Shown: one piece after another, positions 9,861 through 21,083 of the stretch
Layout: each line of letters begins with the position of its first letter
Numbering within the stretch: position 1 is the first letter of the stretch
Assembly (NCBI GenBank): GCA_034620365.1
Contig: JAQGEQ010000237.1
Location: forward strand, 20,001 to 84,000
Length of the DNA: 64,000 nt
DNA from: Pegea sp. RAD2-039
Lineage: Eukaryota; Chordata; Thaliacea; Salpida; Salpidae
Direction of reading: 5' to 3'
Position numbers and translations under genes: made by a program
The notes under the pieces: model-generated
The model's database searches: none
Told to the model about the DNA's origin: nothing
Seen by the model: only the letters and a program-made list of their open reading frames with translations

Positions 9861-10901
9861 AAATTCAGCAACCCTATCTTAAAATGGATTGAAGATTTCT
9901 TATCAGGTAGAACCCAACGAACCCGTGTAGAAAGATCTTTATCTACTCCTAGTAAAGTCACCAGCGGCGTTCCTCAAGGTTCCGTCCTGGGTCCACTTCT
10001 CTTTTTGATTTTCATTGAAGACCTCATCAGAAGACTAATAACAGTAGACAATGTCAGTGTGTTTGTGTATGCAGATGACATCAAGCTATTATCTGGTTCT
10101 CACTCAAAACTCCAAACTGCACTAAACATTGTAGAAAACTGGTCTGCGAATTGGCAACTTAAAATCCAGCCAACAAAGTCTGAAGTTATAACATTCTCCC
10201 GTAAGCCAGCGGCCAACTTCAGCAACCAATACTACATCAATGGATCCATTCTTGAACGAGTATCCTCAGTCATAGATCTCGGCATTACTCTGACATCTGA
10301 CTTCAAATGGCACAGTTATGTTTCCAGAATCTTTGGAAAATCTATCAAGCTTGTCCACCTCATCATAAAGACTTTTAATTCTAAAGATCCATGGTTTTTC
10401 GTCAACCTTTTCAAACTGTACATACGCCCTATTCTTGAATACAATATCAGTGCATGGATGCCATATCAAGTTGGTGATATCAGAAAAATCGAATCTGTTC
10501 AGGCAACATTTACGAGATTGGTTTGCAGGAAACTTAATATCAAATACGAGAGTTATAACCATCGTCTCAGCTTCTTCAATCTAGATACTTTGGAAATCCG
10601 AAGAATCAAATACGACCTTATTCTGATTTTTAAAATTATTCACAACCTAATTGATCTTCAGTTTGATGACTTTTTCTCCATTAGTCCCTCCCTCAAGTTA
10701 TATCAACTTAGAAGACATAAATTACATCTTAATAAGCCCACTCCACCAGCTACGTTAACCAGATTAAGTTTTTTCTCATACCGCACAATCAGTACATGGA
10801 ACAATCTGCCATCAGAGATTGTCATGTCAAAATCACTTATGCTGTTCAAGAAAAAGCTGAATTGTTGTAATATCGCCAACATTGCCATTTCTAAACTGTG
10901 A
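9834..10901 (+). pseudogene. LINE ORF2 3' part: RT motifs B-E and C-terminus
   Basis: Open for 355 codons. The motif B region SGVPQGSVLGPLLF and the catalytic YADD of motif C (KLL follows) are present, as is a thumb-like C-terminus ending in WNNLPSEIVMSKSLMLFKKK. The finger region and motif A Asp are missing, so there is no working polymerase. The frame differs from the endonuclease piece, which places an out-of-frame internal deletion at about 9835-9860. Confidence 0.85.
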
Positions 10902-11004
10902 ATTTTTCTCTTTTACAATACTATGATTCTGTGCAGTTCTTCATTGTCATATGCTTTTTCGTTTACACGTCAAATAGATCTAATTTGTGAGAATGTGTGT
11001 TAGC

Positions 11005-11030
11005 GAGAGGTGCTCTTTTTAGGCACCCTC
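11005..11030 (+). other. LINE 3' stem-loop
   Basis: GGTGC (11009-11013) pairs with GCACC (11023-11027) around a T-rich loop, and GAG/CTC extends the stem past a bulged A. CR1-group RTs recognise a conserved 3' hairpin. The same box is present in the remnants at 577-618, 14441-14645 and 41815-42024. Confidence 0.6.
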
Positions 11031-11039
11031 CTTCACATT

Positions 11040-11071
11040 TATTGTAATAAATAAATAAATAAATAAATTAC
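11040..11071 (+). repeat. AAAT microsatellite tail and 3' target repeat
   Basis: Tandem AAAT units form the LINE 3' end; ATTAC at 11067-11071 repeats the 5' flank. Confidence 0.8.
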
Positions 11072-12298
11072 ATATTTTATAATTTTACGTTAAACAGATT
11101 TTGAAAAGATTAAAACAAAAAACAAATTTTGATAATTTTTGATATACAAATTTCAAAAGATTTTTTTCAACTGATTTTCCGAATAAGTTAAGAATCTATT
11201 AGAAAAATTAAACCAATTAATTAAACAAATATCTTAAAATTAAATAGGATTATTTAAATCAACTAAGTTTTTTTTTATAATTATAATTTTTTCATTATAT
11301 TTTAATCTAGTAAAAAATGGTTTAAATTAAAGATAATATTTAACCTAAAAAGTGAAATGTCATCAAAAGTAAAAGAAAAAGAAAATGACAAAACATTTGA
11401 AAAGTTATTTTTCTATAAATGATTTTAAAATCGAACAACTTGTTGAATCGAAAATAGTTAAAACTTAAAGCTTGAAAATATTTTAGATAAAACCAAATAA
11501 TTAACTAGTTTGACTGTATGATCTAATTTTACAAAAAACTTTTCTAACTAAAAGACAAATTCCCAACCTTATTTTCAACAGTTTATAAATAATTACCCAA
11601 AATTATTATTATGAAAACCAAATTCTAAAATATCTCAATAAAATCAGTCACTTAAGATAAAGAATGATTTTACTTTTCTACTAGTTTTCAAGCTGTACTC
11701 ATCTATTTATATGTTTCTTACAAATTATTTACTTTCTAGTTTATACAAGTTAATTACAAAGTTGAAAATTAATTTAAATATTTTTCTGAATAAACAAAGT
11801 AATTTATACAAAAGTTGGTAATTATTTGTTAGCAAGATAAAGATAAATCAAACTTTTAATTTAATATTACTTACAGTTGTGGCTTAGTAAATATTAAACG
11901 GAAATTAAAAACTAAGTATCGACATTAGTATTATTCTTAAAAGTATTTCGTAAAAATATTTATACTTTTATTTACCAAATATTTACTTTTTAACAACTTT
12001 AATTATGAATTTTATTAGAAAGTTCTAATGTTTGTATGATTTGTAAAACATTTGTTTTAATTGTAGATCACGGTATGAAAATGTTCAATCACAAAAGTAT
12101 TTATAATCATATTTATTTGTCGTACTTTTGCACTAACAGTTATTCCAAATTCATTAATTGCATATAATTTGACAACATTCTATCTATGTTAAAATTTTAA
12201 TGTAAAATATTTGAAATTATTTAAAAATTATTTCGATTTAAAATTAAGTTTATTGAAAAATGAAAATCTTCTGAATAATTTTTTAAACTTTCAACAAA
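11072..12298. other. Non-coding X flank
   Basis: AT-rich, no open exon. Conserved in X2 (38427-39667), and found again in inverted, diverged form at 62.8-64 kb. Confidence 0.5.
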
Positions 12299-12340
12299 TC
12301 AAACAAAGTAACTGCTTTTAATGAAGACTTCAAAAAATAA
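12299..12340 (+). pseudogene. Short LRR-module relic, plus strand
   Basis: Translates to SNKVTAFNEDFKK then stop. This matches the NNKLTALNEDSDF core shared by genes A, B and C, which lie on the minus strand. In X2 the matching place (39668-39735) keeps more of it: SSKLTDLNEDAEYSKL. Confidence 0.6.
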
Positions 12341-14064
12341 AAGTTTGAATAACTACATAATAATAATTTCTTTTAAAATTTATAAACAATTTCTCTGTTG
12401 CTTTAGATTCTAATTTTTATAAAAAGTTAGTTTCATATAATGATGAAATCGAATTGTGTTTGTCAATCTATTTCATAGCTTAAATTTTAAATACTTTTTT
12501 ACTAACTGCTATTTACTTAAATAAAATGCTTCTAGTAAACTTTAATCTCCTGGAATATTTAAAAGACTTAAAAGATAAAAATAAAACTTTGTCAGTAAAC
12601 TTACAAAAGTTAGAAAGTTTTAGTTATTACAATGTTTATTTGAACTTTGTTATTTTTAATTTTAGGTTACACGTAATTTAAAGTATAAATAATTTTTACT
12701 TGTTTCTCTAATATACATAAGGATTTAAAAGATAGAAATAAAAAATTGTTAGTTTTTACTTTATACAGAGTTGTTTTCGAGGCTAATTTTTACAATAGAT
12801 CAATATTTGGAAAATTTACGATAAAATGAGATTTTAAAACTCCTATAAATGAAAAAGATAATCAAAATTTTAATATTGTTATTATAAGGTCCAAAGTATA
12901 TTATTCAACATATGTTTGTTTGGTACAATTAATGGTAACTGTAGATTGTGATCGAATGAAAGTGTTTCTTTGGTAAATATATTAAACTTGTAAAAATAAT
13001 TTTGAATCACAAAATTCTCTAATAAACGCATTTCCAAATAATTGTCCTTTTTAATTTTTTTTATTGAAACATAAACTTATTTTAATTTTTTCTCAACAAA
13101 GTTTTTCTATAGAACATATTAAAGTATTATTATTTCCTAATTTATGTAATAACTTCTTTTAATCAATTAGTTATTTATTTTAGATTTCAAACAATTTTTA
13201 ATTTGTATAAGGTAATCACTTGAGGTTGAGGAGTTTTATTTGAGTTTAGAGTTTATTGATATATGCAAAGCCTATCATGAGATCAAATATTTGTCAAGGA
13301 GACATTTATTGATATAGCAACACAAAATTATCTTAAATCAACAGATGAAATAAGAATTCATCAATTCACAACTTGTAAAACGTAAAATAAACTAGAATCG
13401 ATGAAATCTTTAGATTAATAGAATTCTTTTATTTTATTTTTCTATATTTTTCATTTTCACAGAAATTCAACAAATCAAAGTAATAAAAAAGTTTCTGATT
13501 TTATTAATATAATCTGTATTTAGTAGATTACTGACTATTATCTGTTAAAAAAAGATAAAACAGAATTCGGTTTCTTTTTCTTTTGTATTTCCAAAATGAT
13601 GTATTCTTAGCAAGAACAAATCTTTAAAGTAATTATATGTAACTTTGAAATCACATATAAAATAAAACTATTTACAAAGTAAAATAAATATTTGTTTTGA
13701 TTTGATTAAACAGTAAAGAGAAACGCATCAAGTTGAATTGCTGGTTGTTTTAATAACATTTATCTTTGCTAAAGAAAATCGTCTAGTCATGCTTTACCCA
13801 TATATATTTCATTTTTAATGCTAAAGTCAAAACTATTTTACTGATTAGGATGAGTTGCTTTTATGACAAGCTTTTATCCAGTAACCACTTCTTTTATATG
13901 AAATTAATCCCAAATACAAGGAAATGAGAACATTGAAAATGATTAACAACAAATTTAAACTCTTTGATTTTTCAGACATGATTTTAATCTATTTTAACTT
14001 ATTTATTTTTAGATGAAAAGTTGATCATCAAAACAAATAAAATCATTTGAAATATCTTTCAAAA
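12341..14064 (+). other. Eroded inverted upstream region of a gene-B-like copy
   Basis: Around 13205-13310 the bases resemble, on the opposite strand, the region upstream of gene B at about 24400-24490 (shared GATCAAATATTTG and ATGCAAAGC words). Around 13560-13600 they resemble the stretch near 23830. An LRR relic follows at 14065, the order expected of a decayed gene B in reverse orientation. No open exon remains. Confidence 0.45.
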
Positions 14065-14130
14065 TGTTCAGCAAAAAATGACAAACTAACTGCTTTGAAT
14101 GAAGATTTAAATCAACGGACTCATACAAGC
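14065..14130 (+). pseudogene. LRR-module relic of an inverted gene B
   Basis: Reads KNDKLTALNEDLNQRTH, the diagnostic NKLTALNED core of the local LRR genes, on the plus strand. Flanking frames are broken. The X2 copy is at about 41440-41500. Confidence 0.65.
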
Positions 14131-14440
14131 AGTGATAAGATTAAAAAATCTTCAATATAAAATGATTCATTTATTCATTCAACAAAAGTGAAAAATGTTT
14201 ACGTAATGTAAGAATTAATTACAAAATCCTTTAAACTAACCTCGCTAAAATATCTTTTAGAATAAAGTTTTTGCTTTCTACATATCGATACTTTTTCAAT
14301 TCATTCTTGATAACAGTAAGCTTTAGTTAGCTTCTTAATGGTGGTTTTATTCTGAATTTTATTTGAAAACTTCAAGCCGCAAACATATTCAATTAGTACA
14401 AAATAGTTGACAGTATTTTAAGTGAAAAGTAGTTACTATT

Positions 14441-14645
14441 AAACTGTGAATTTTTCCTTTTTTTAAATATAATTATAATTCGATGTAATTGTTCACTGTT
14501 ATATGCTTTGAGGACAACTGAAATCTCATGTGTTACATCTTTTGCTTTCTATATTTCTAACTTAATAGATGTTATTTGTGAGAATGTGTGTGGGAGGTGC
14601 TCTCTTCAGACACCCTGCTTCACGTTTATTGTAATAAATAAATAA
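14441..14645 (+). mobile_element. 5'-truncated LINE 3' UTR
   Basis: About 200 bp matching the end of the LINE at 8086-11066, from AAACTGTGAATTTTTC through the GGTGC/CACC hairpin box to an AATA-repeat tail. It differs at many positions, so it is an older or sister subfamily copy. It is also present in X2 at 41815-42024, so it predates the large duplication. Confidence 0.85.
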
Positions 14646-14958
14646 TGAAGTTTGAGTAATATGATTAATTAATTAAGTTTGGAATTATAAGTAAAGCAAT
14701 AAATTAAAATGCAAAGTTAGTAATATTGTTAAGTTATTTTAACTTTTTTTTTTATAACAAATTTCAAATAAGAAGTAGTTAATAGTACATTGACTTTTGT
14801 TATGAAGGTTTTGTTAACTATTTTTAGCAGTGTAAAAAAACCTTTATTAACAAAAAGTTTACTCAAAGAAAAAAAACTGACCGATAAGGATTAATAGAAA
14901 TGACATTCGAAAGAATAAATTTATTCCATTATGAATTATTAATGAACAAAACTTTCAT

Positions 14959-15213
14959 TTACAACGGTAATTGAATTTTAATGCAATGATTAGTTAGAAG
15001 GAGAATATAAATGCTAATACAAAATTCATAGAGTAATAAATTCATAAAATTATTTTTATTATCTGCTTCTGTTGCATATTTCAGATTAGATTTCACCAAT
15101 TGCTTAAAATTTAAAGTTTGTACATTGATGTTTAAGCCCTGGTACTGAATAAAATCTTCTATAGAGCACTTTGTAGAACTGATCGGGTCAATGGAATCAG
15201 TTTTTACAAAACA
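14959..15213 (-). CDS. Orphan terminal exon with Cys and C-terminal hydrophobic segment
   Basis: After an acceptor (AATTTTTACAG) comes an 84-codon phase-0 open frame to TAA. It starts CFVKTDSIDPISSTKCS, carries a polar middle, and ends with a hydrophobic segment (NLLLYEFCISIYILLL) and a short tail. That shape fits a C-terminal exon of a secreted protein with a GPI signal or TM anchor. The 255-nt frame is kept in X2 at 42338-42592. It lies 3' of gene T-Y1 on the same strand; the donor partner was not found, and joining to T would put a second hydrophobic segment in the cytoplasm, so a separate gene is more likely. Family not recognised. Confidence 0.4.
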   Translation of the reverse strand, partial: CFVKTDSIDPISSTKCSIEDFIQYQGLNINVQTLNFKQLVKSNLKYATEADNKNNFMNLLLYEFCISIYILLLTNHCIKIQLPL

Positions 15214-15525
15214 CTGTAAAAATTAAATAAAACTTAGAGTTGACTTGTTAGTAGATGGAAATCTCATAAGAAATGAATTGTTAAAGATTAATAATCTAAT
15301 TAATCTTCAGATATAATTTTAAATGATTTTGTAAGCAAGTTCTAGAATGTTACCTTAAAAAATTAAATTTTGCAGTTGATTTGGATACGCTATGTAACTT
15401 CTAAATCTAACTACTTTACCATAATCAAATTAACAGTAATTATGATTCACTTCAAACTATTATTGAAAAAATAAAAGTTAAATGATTTCAAACTTGTATA
15501 ATTTGAATTTAGGTAATGACAAATT

Positions 15526-18500
15526 TCATAGATAAACTTGTAACAAAAAACTGTAATCAAACCTATATTCATCAAAATTAGAACTCTGGCTTAACTTCTT
15601 TTCTTCATAATATTTTTCTTTTATATTTAACCCACTGCACCTTTTTCTTTTAACTTCTTCTTTTTCTTGACAAGTATCAATATTATCTGTTAACTTCATC
15701 TCTTTTTCAATCACATTTTGAAGTAACTCTGTAATATGAGATGAATCTAAATGTTCTTCACCAACGATTTTAACTAGATTTATTTTTACTTACCAGAAGC
15801 CTCATATTGAGAGGAATCATTCATATTGTAAGAATATATTGGGTGTCTTTTATATATTTCTTTAACAACAGCTTCTATAAAGACCCTTTTATCATCTGAA
15901 TTTTTGATATCAGCTTCACCATCAGCATGTGATCGAGATTTTTTACTTTGTTTTCTAACAAAATTGATTTAAATAAAATAATCTCTATTATTTGAAAAGA
16001 AAAAGTTTTCTTTTTCAAATCATTAAAAAGCAAAATAAGTATTCAAAAGTATAAAAAATTAACATAATATTCATTTAATTTTTATTATTTTGTTAGCTCA
16101 ACTATATAATTTTATAGAAATATAATTTGTAATTTCTAATATTTTCTAAATATCATTTTTTTTACTATTGGTTCAATCAAATTTAAAAGGATTAATTGAC
16201 CTAAACCTCAAACAGAATTATCATTTTCCAATACATATACTTTAAATAAAGTTTTAAGAAACATCATTAACTCATCAAACATCAAATGATCTTCATTATT
16301 TTTCAGCAAAAGTCTTTCTATAAACTTTTAAATATTAAAACTGAAGTAAATTTTTACCGGATTAAATGAAAAAATAAAATTATATTTTGCTATTAGTCTG
16401 AAAGGAAGTACTTAATAAAATAATCAAAATATGTTGAAGAAACAATTTACCTTGCATAAAAATAACCTATCCAGAAGATAGCATAGTCAACCATAGCAAG
16501 TATAAGTATCACCAAAACCTTATGGGAATTCTGAAATGCAAAAAAGTGCAATGTTAAATATTGAAAAGTTATAAAGTAAATTCATTTTCAGAAATATAAA
16601 AAAATTCAGATACATTTTAAAACATTTTTTTACGATATTCTTTGCAAATTTCTTTTTCATTATTATAACTTTGTCTGATTATAACTAATTTTTGAATAAT
16701 TGTTTTGAAAAGAATAAGTGAGAAATAGTAACTTCTATTCTATTTTTACATACTTGTGTTTTACAAAGTCTTTTGATTAATCTTAACTTTGACAAATAAA
16801 GTATTTATTAAAAAGACTTGGTTTCATTCGGGATTCTTTTGTTATTAAATCTCAATTAATTTTTTAGTTTTATAATAATATCAATTAATAGAATTATAAC
16901 TTTAGTGCAACTAAATTAACTTGGAATGCTTCACATTTAATTAACTTGAAAGGAAATCCAATATTCAAATTAAGAACATTTATTCAAAACCCTTATGCTA
17001 TTAATCCAACTTAATATTCGATATAATTCTACTTTTAAACTTTACTTATTTCAAACTTATTTTTTTAACTTGTTACTATTTAATGATGAATTCTTACTTC
17101 CATGGATCCTAATGTTTCATTTATACTTTTTGTGTTATTTTTTATTCTTTTATCATCAACCTCTTGTAACCTTTTGAATTCTAAAAACAGAAAAAAAGTT
17201 ACAATACTTTATTTTGAAAATAAATTTATTAAAATGATAATTACTGTAAAAATGTGCAAATATTAGTTTTGTTTCTCCCATTTTTGGTCGCAATTGATAT
17301 TTATTTATTTATTTTGAAATTTACATAAAATTTAAATATCATTATACTTAAATAGAAACAATAAAAATATTTTTCATTGATATTGTTATTCTCAATTAAA
17401 AAATAAACTGTCTTTAAATTTTGATAATTAGTGGTTAAGAGCTTCAAATCTTTATCATTGCTTTCAAATGCAGTCATTTATATTTTTATTCAAATTAGTG
17501 TTTTGATTTGAAAAAAAAGTATTCAATTCTTGTAAGATACCTTTTATAGATCTGTCCAATTTCATTTCCAAGATATTTATTTTCTAAATTATATAAAAAA
17601 AAATGTTAGTTAACTGATCATTCACAAATTATCACGATATAAAATATTTTAGTTTATACATTTTGTGAATCAATAAATAAATAAAAGATTACTTTAACAA
17701 AACTCAATATAGTAATCTTAGTAATCTACTTGTCAATTTTACTTATGCAAAACAATAATCGTTAATAATTTATGAAGTTCAAAACTTTCTCTTGTCGCTG
17801 TAGAAACTTGCAAAAATGTTAAACAAAAGCAATTTAGTTTATTAAATTGTTTAATCAGTTCTTCACAGATTTGAAACAATCTCAGTGATGCTTTATACTC
17901 GTAAGTAAATTTTACATAAGTAATTAAAAACTACGTATTTAACACTTCAAAAAAGAGAAACATAAAATTTTTTAATCTGATATAATACAAATATAGTGAA
18001 TTAATTATTTATTAAACTAACTTACATGAGAATAATCCAACTCAAGTATTTGATCTAAGGTTTGAAAACAATAAAAATTAATGTTTTTAAAATTATTAAC
18101 TAAAATGATTTATTACAAAAAAAAACATAATTAATGAACCTTAGTTGACTAAATGTCAAAAGAACTTAAACATTTTTGAATTATTCGTCAATGAAACATA
18201 TTTTAGAAGTTAATAAAAGTTAAAGAAGCTTAAATACCTTGACAATAAAAGTAAGAAGGGTTTTTTTCACATGTTGTACAATTATTAGTAATAATGTCAT
18301 AAAAGTTTCTTCCTTTTGAATATTTTTTGCATGTGTCTATTTTCTCAATGAAATCCTGTTAATAAAATTAATAAAATTAAAAACAGAAAATGCTTTCATC
18401 ATTGAATTTCAACTACAGATAACCATATAATATTAGGTACAACTTACAAATGTCTTAACAAATTGATATTCTCAGAGTTAATTGTTAAATAAATATTATA

Positions 18501-19064
18501 AATTAAAACTTGTAGCTGAACAGATTAAATTAGCAACAAACTATATTCTGAGTTCAAATAAAATCGTTTTTGAAGTTGTAATTTATCTAATTTTTGTTTG
18601 AGTATCATATAAATATTTTAAATAAAAACATTGTTACAGTACTAGGTTTGAAAACATTTTAGATCTAGCTTAAACTTTTAACAAAATTTAGCTTTAAATT
18701 TGTGCTTCAATTTTATTTCAAATATGTTAAAAATTTAAGTTTATTGATTTTACCAGTAAATAAAATTGAAAGTTGATTTCAAATTCTTCATACTTTTTTC
18801 TTTCTTCATCTGTTATATGAGTGCTGTAAAATAATCTTAATTGTAAAATTCTACTTATTTGAAATGAAAATAAGGTTAGTAAATTAATACTAATATATAT
18901 ACTTAGTTTGCTATAACTTTATTTGTGACTTTAGAAAAGTTGGTTAAGTTTATAGTAACACAAAATAGTTTTTGATTTTAACAACTAAACTCTTAATCTG
19001 CGTAATAGTTTAAGCAGCTTTATTAATATAGTAAATCTCTCTTAAACCTAAAATAAATAGTCAT
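15526..19064 (-). CDS. TNFR-like coiled-coil membrane receptor (gene T-Y1)
   Basis: Spliced model, 267 aa. Exons: 19048-19064, 18754-18823, 18238-18355, 18026-18054, 17541-17583, 17098-17180, 16451-16530, 15794-15954, 15526-15728. An optional in-frame exon 17808-17897 (30 codons) would give 297 aa. The Cys-rich exon (residues 30-68) has C38, C55, C58, C67 around RNFYDIITNNCTTC, the pattern of a single TNFR module as in TACI or BCMA. Exons 5 and 6 form a coiled-coil stalk (INILEMKLDRSIK, then FKRLQEVDDKRIK). The TM is HKVLVILILAMVDYAIFWIG; the tail has HPIYSYNMND and a lysine-rich end. Joined length is a multiple of three and phases match the other copies. Exon 1 codes only five residues and shows no signal peptide; its donor here is GTTTAA, weaker than in other copies, so the true first exon may be elsewhere. 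The TNFR call rests on the Cys pattern alone. Confidence 0.55.
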
Positions 19065-20121
19065 GATTAAGAGATAATAATAATAAGCTTATAAGCGTTT
19101 CATTTTAAACAAAGTGTTAAAACGTAAAATTACAAAGTTATAATATCTTTAAGTAATTACATAGTTTGTAATAATCAATTCCAATTTTTAGCTTTTATTT
19201 AAATAGTTTAAATTTGCAAAATTTTTAAGTAATTTGGTTTGACTGTATCTTCATTTTAAACAAAACATTTTGACAACTCAACTTTATTAGTTTTTTGTTC
19301 TATAAACATTTTCTTATTTATAACTACTTACTAGTGAATACATTTTAACATTCATTTAAAAGTATATTCAAAATTATTTAAGTTATTTTTTTATTCAAGA
19401 ATTTACTATTTACAGATGTTTCTCTATATATTTCAACTAAAATATCTAAATATTCAAATTTGTACTAACTTCAAACAAATATTTTGAAACAAATCGGGAA
19501 TTATATTTTGTTTAATTGATAAAAACATTTACTTGAATCAAAATAATTTACTATTAAACTTAAAACCCAATCAAAAATTCTTTCAAAATTAATTATTATT
19601 CTTTTATTTGAATCATTTAATATTATTTTTATTTATAAAGTAATTTATTCATAAAAGTAGGAAACTTAAACCAAACTTGTATTATAAATACAAAAATTTA
19701 CTCGTTTGTTTACAAATTTACGAACAAATTTTTATTTATAAAAAACGTTTAAAAACTTTATATCATTTCTAAAGCAATTTGGTAACCAACTAAACTTTTT
19801 TGTAAAAACATCTCATTACTAATAAAAAACATTTTGTCTACTAAACAACGTCACATTTCTTCATATCTATTTTTGAGTATTTAAACGAGAAACCTGTTAA
19901 AAAAATGTCACATGAATTTTTCTGCTAAAAATTAATTTTGATTAAAAAACTTGTTTCCTTGAAAAAAGTAAGTTTCTTGTCTTAACAATTTTAGAGCAGC
20001 TCTTAACCAGTTTCTAAATAAACAAAATCTAAACAACTTAAAGAGTTGTATTTTAAAAGTCGTTTTATCAAAATATACAGAAAAAATTTAAAAACTCAAA
20101 AATATTTTTGTCCAATTTATT
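19065..20121. other. Upstream region of T-Y1
   Basis: AT-rich, no convincing exon. A conserved word near 19855-19900 (ACAACGTCACATTTCTTC then AACGAGAAACCTGTT) is kept in all four Y blocks and could be regulatory. Confidence 0.35.
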
Positions 20122-20360
20122 TTAAAATAGTTTCAGTAAAATATTCACAAACTTATCTACTTTTTCACTGACCAAGAACCGTCTGTACTTAAGCATAACA
20201 GTTCTACTAACTGAACTTTATGCTTTCTGTTTCCTTATAAACGTTCTGAACAAAATTTTTTATTAATTAATTCTTTATTTGATTTTGATTGACTTTGGAC
20301 GAAAATTTTGGACCTCAAAAATAAATATCAGAAGTATCAACTTAGTCGTATCATATACAC
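20122..20360 (-). pseudogene. Gene D 3' exons, frameshifted copy
   Basis: Matches the two-exon unit that is open in Y2-Y4 (see 30600-30840). Here exon 20314-20360 codes YDTTKLILLIFIFE, but the last exon 20122-20245 has two single-base deletions and does not stay open. Confidence 0.45.
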
Positions 20361-20607
20361 CTTTAGAAAACAAAGCAAGAATAAATAGAAAACTTTTAAA
20401 CATACCCTTAAGTTAAATAAACAAAAAATTAATTAATTAAAATATTGTTCATTCTAATATTGAACAATTTATATACACTTATATTAATTTAAGAAACTTA
20501 TATATAAAAGGTAGAAAAAAGCATTAAAATAATTATGAAAATTGAAGTTTTGCAGCAATGCTTTTCATAAATTATTTCTAGAAAAATTCAGAGGTTTTTA
20601 TAAATTC

Positions 20608-20686
20608 TTAAGGAGTTTTTTTATCAGCTAGTTTTTTAATTTTTGATTTCATGAAAACATGGAAGTCATCGACGATGAAGCTATTT
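20608..20686 (-). other. Candidate terminal exon (25 codons)
   Basis: After TTACAAG comes a phase-2 open frame NSFIVDDFHVFMKSK...ADKKTP and a stop. Conserved in Y3 (about 48.3 kb) and, with one extra T near its end, in Y4 (about 58.1 kb); absent in Y2 through deletion. Partner exon unknown. Confidence 0.25.
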
Positions 20687-21083
20687 CTTGTAATTCAAAT
20701 CAGTTAATTATTTAACTTTTTAATTATTGGATGGGTATAGTGTCTGTTTTGTTATTGAGTTGATTTTACTTCTAGATTGTAAAGCGAATACTTTTAAAGG
20801 TCGTAAACTTAAAAGTTCAAGTTTGTTCTAGTGTAATCACTAGGATTTATCATAGCCGTAAGGTTTATGTAAATTTAAGGAAATTGAATAAAACTTGAAG
20901 TACTTCAAAAGTAAAAAATCAATATTTGTTTTAACATTTATCTGAAAACTCTTCCGAACAAATATCTTTAAAAAGATATTTAGTAATTAGTCTTATTTTA
21001 TTTATTCAACACGTGTCTGCAAATTACAGTTCATTTAGCAAACAAGGTGAACCAGGCAGAATTATGAGGAGTATAGTAGACTT
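20687..21083. other. Spacer between C and D
   Basis: No open exon. A poly(A)-type AATAAA lies just 3' of the C terminal exon on the minus strand (about 20998-21005). Confidence 0.35.

Larger units (their letters stand above)
8086..11066 (+). mobile_element. CR1-like LINE, internally deleted, recent insertion
   Basis: A 2.98-kb insertion much richer in G+C than its flanks. It is bounded by a direct repeat ATTAC (8081-8085 and 11067-11071), and X2 keeps the empty site with one ATTAC (38422-38426). The 5' leader has a repeated CTATTTGAATAAGT. ORF1, part of the ORF2 endonuclease and the second half of the RT follow, then a 3' hairpin and an AAAT-repeat tail. A 3' hairpin plus short tandem tail and a PHD-bearing ORF1 are features of the CR1/L2 group. 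The endonuclease C-terminus and RT motif A are gone, so it cannot move by itself. Confidence 0.9.

Noticed and set aside
11040..11071. AAAT repeats as an independent microsatellite locus
   Set aside because: They are the LINE tail; the same units end the LINE remnants elsewhere.
17300..17480. Possible further T exon coding NDKDLKLLTTNYQN
   Set aside because: No conserved donor; frames close at different points in Y1 and Y2-Y4, and the flanking exon phases already fit without it.
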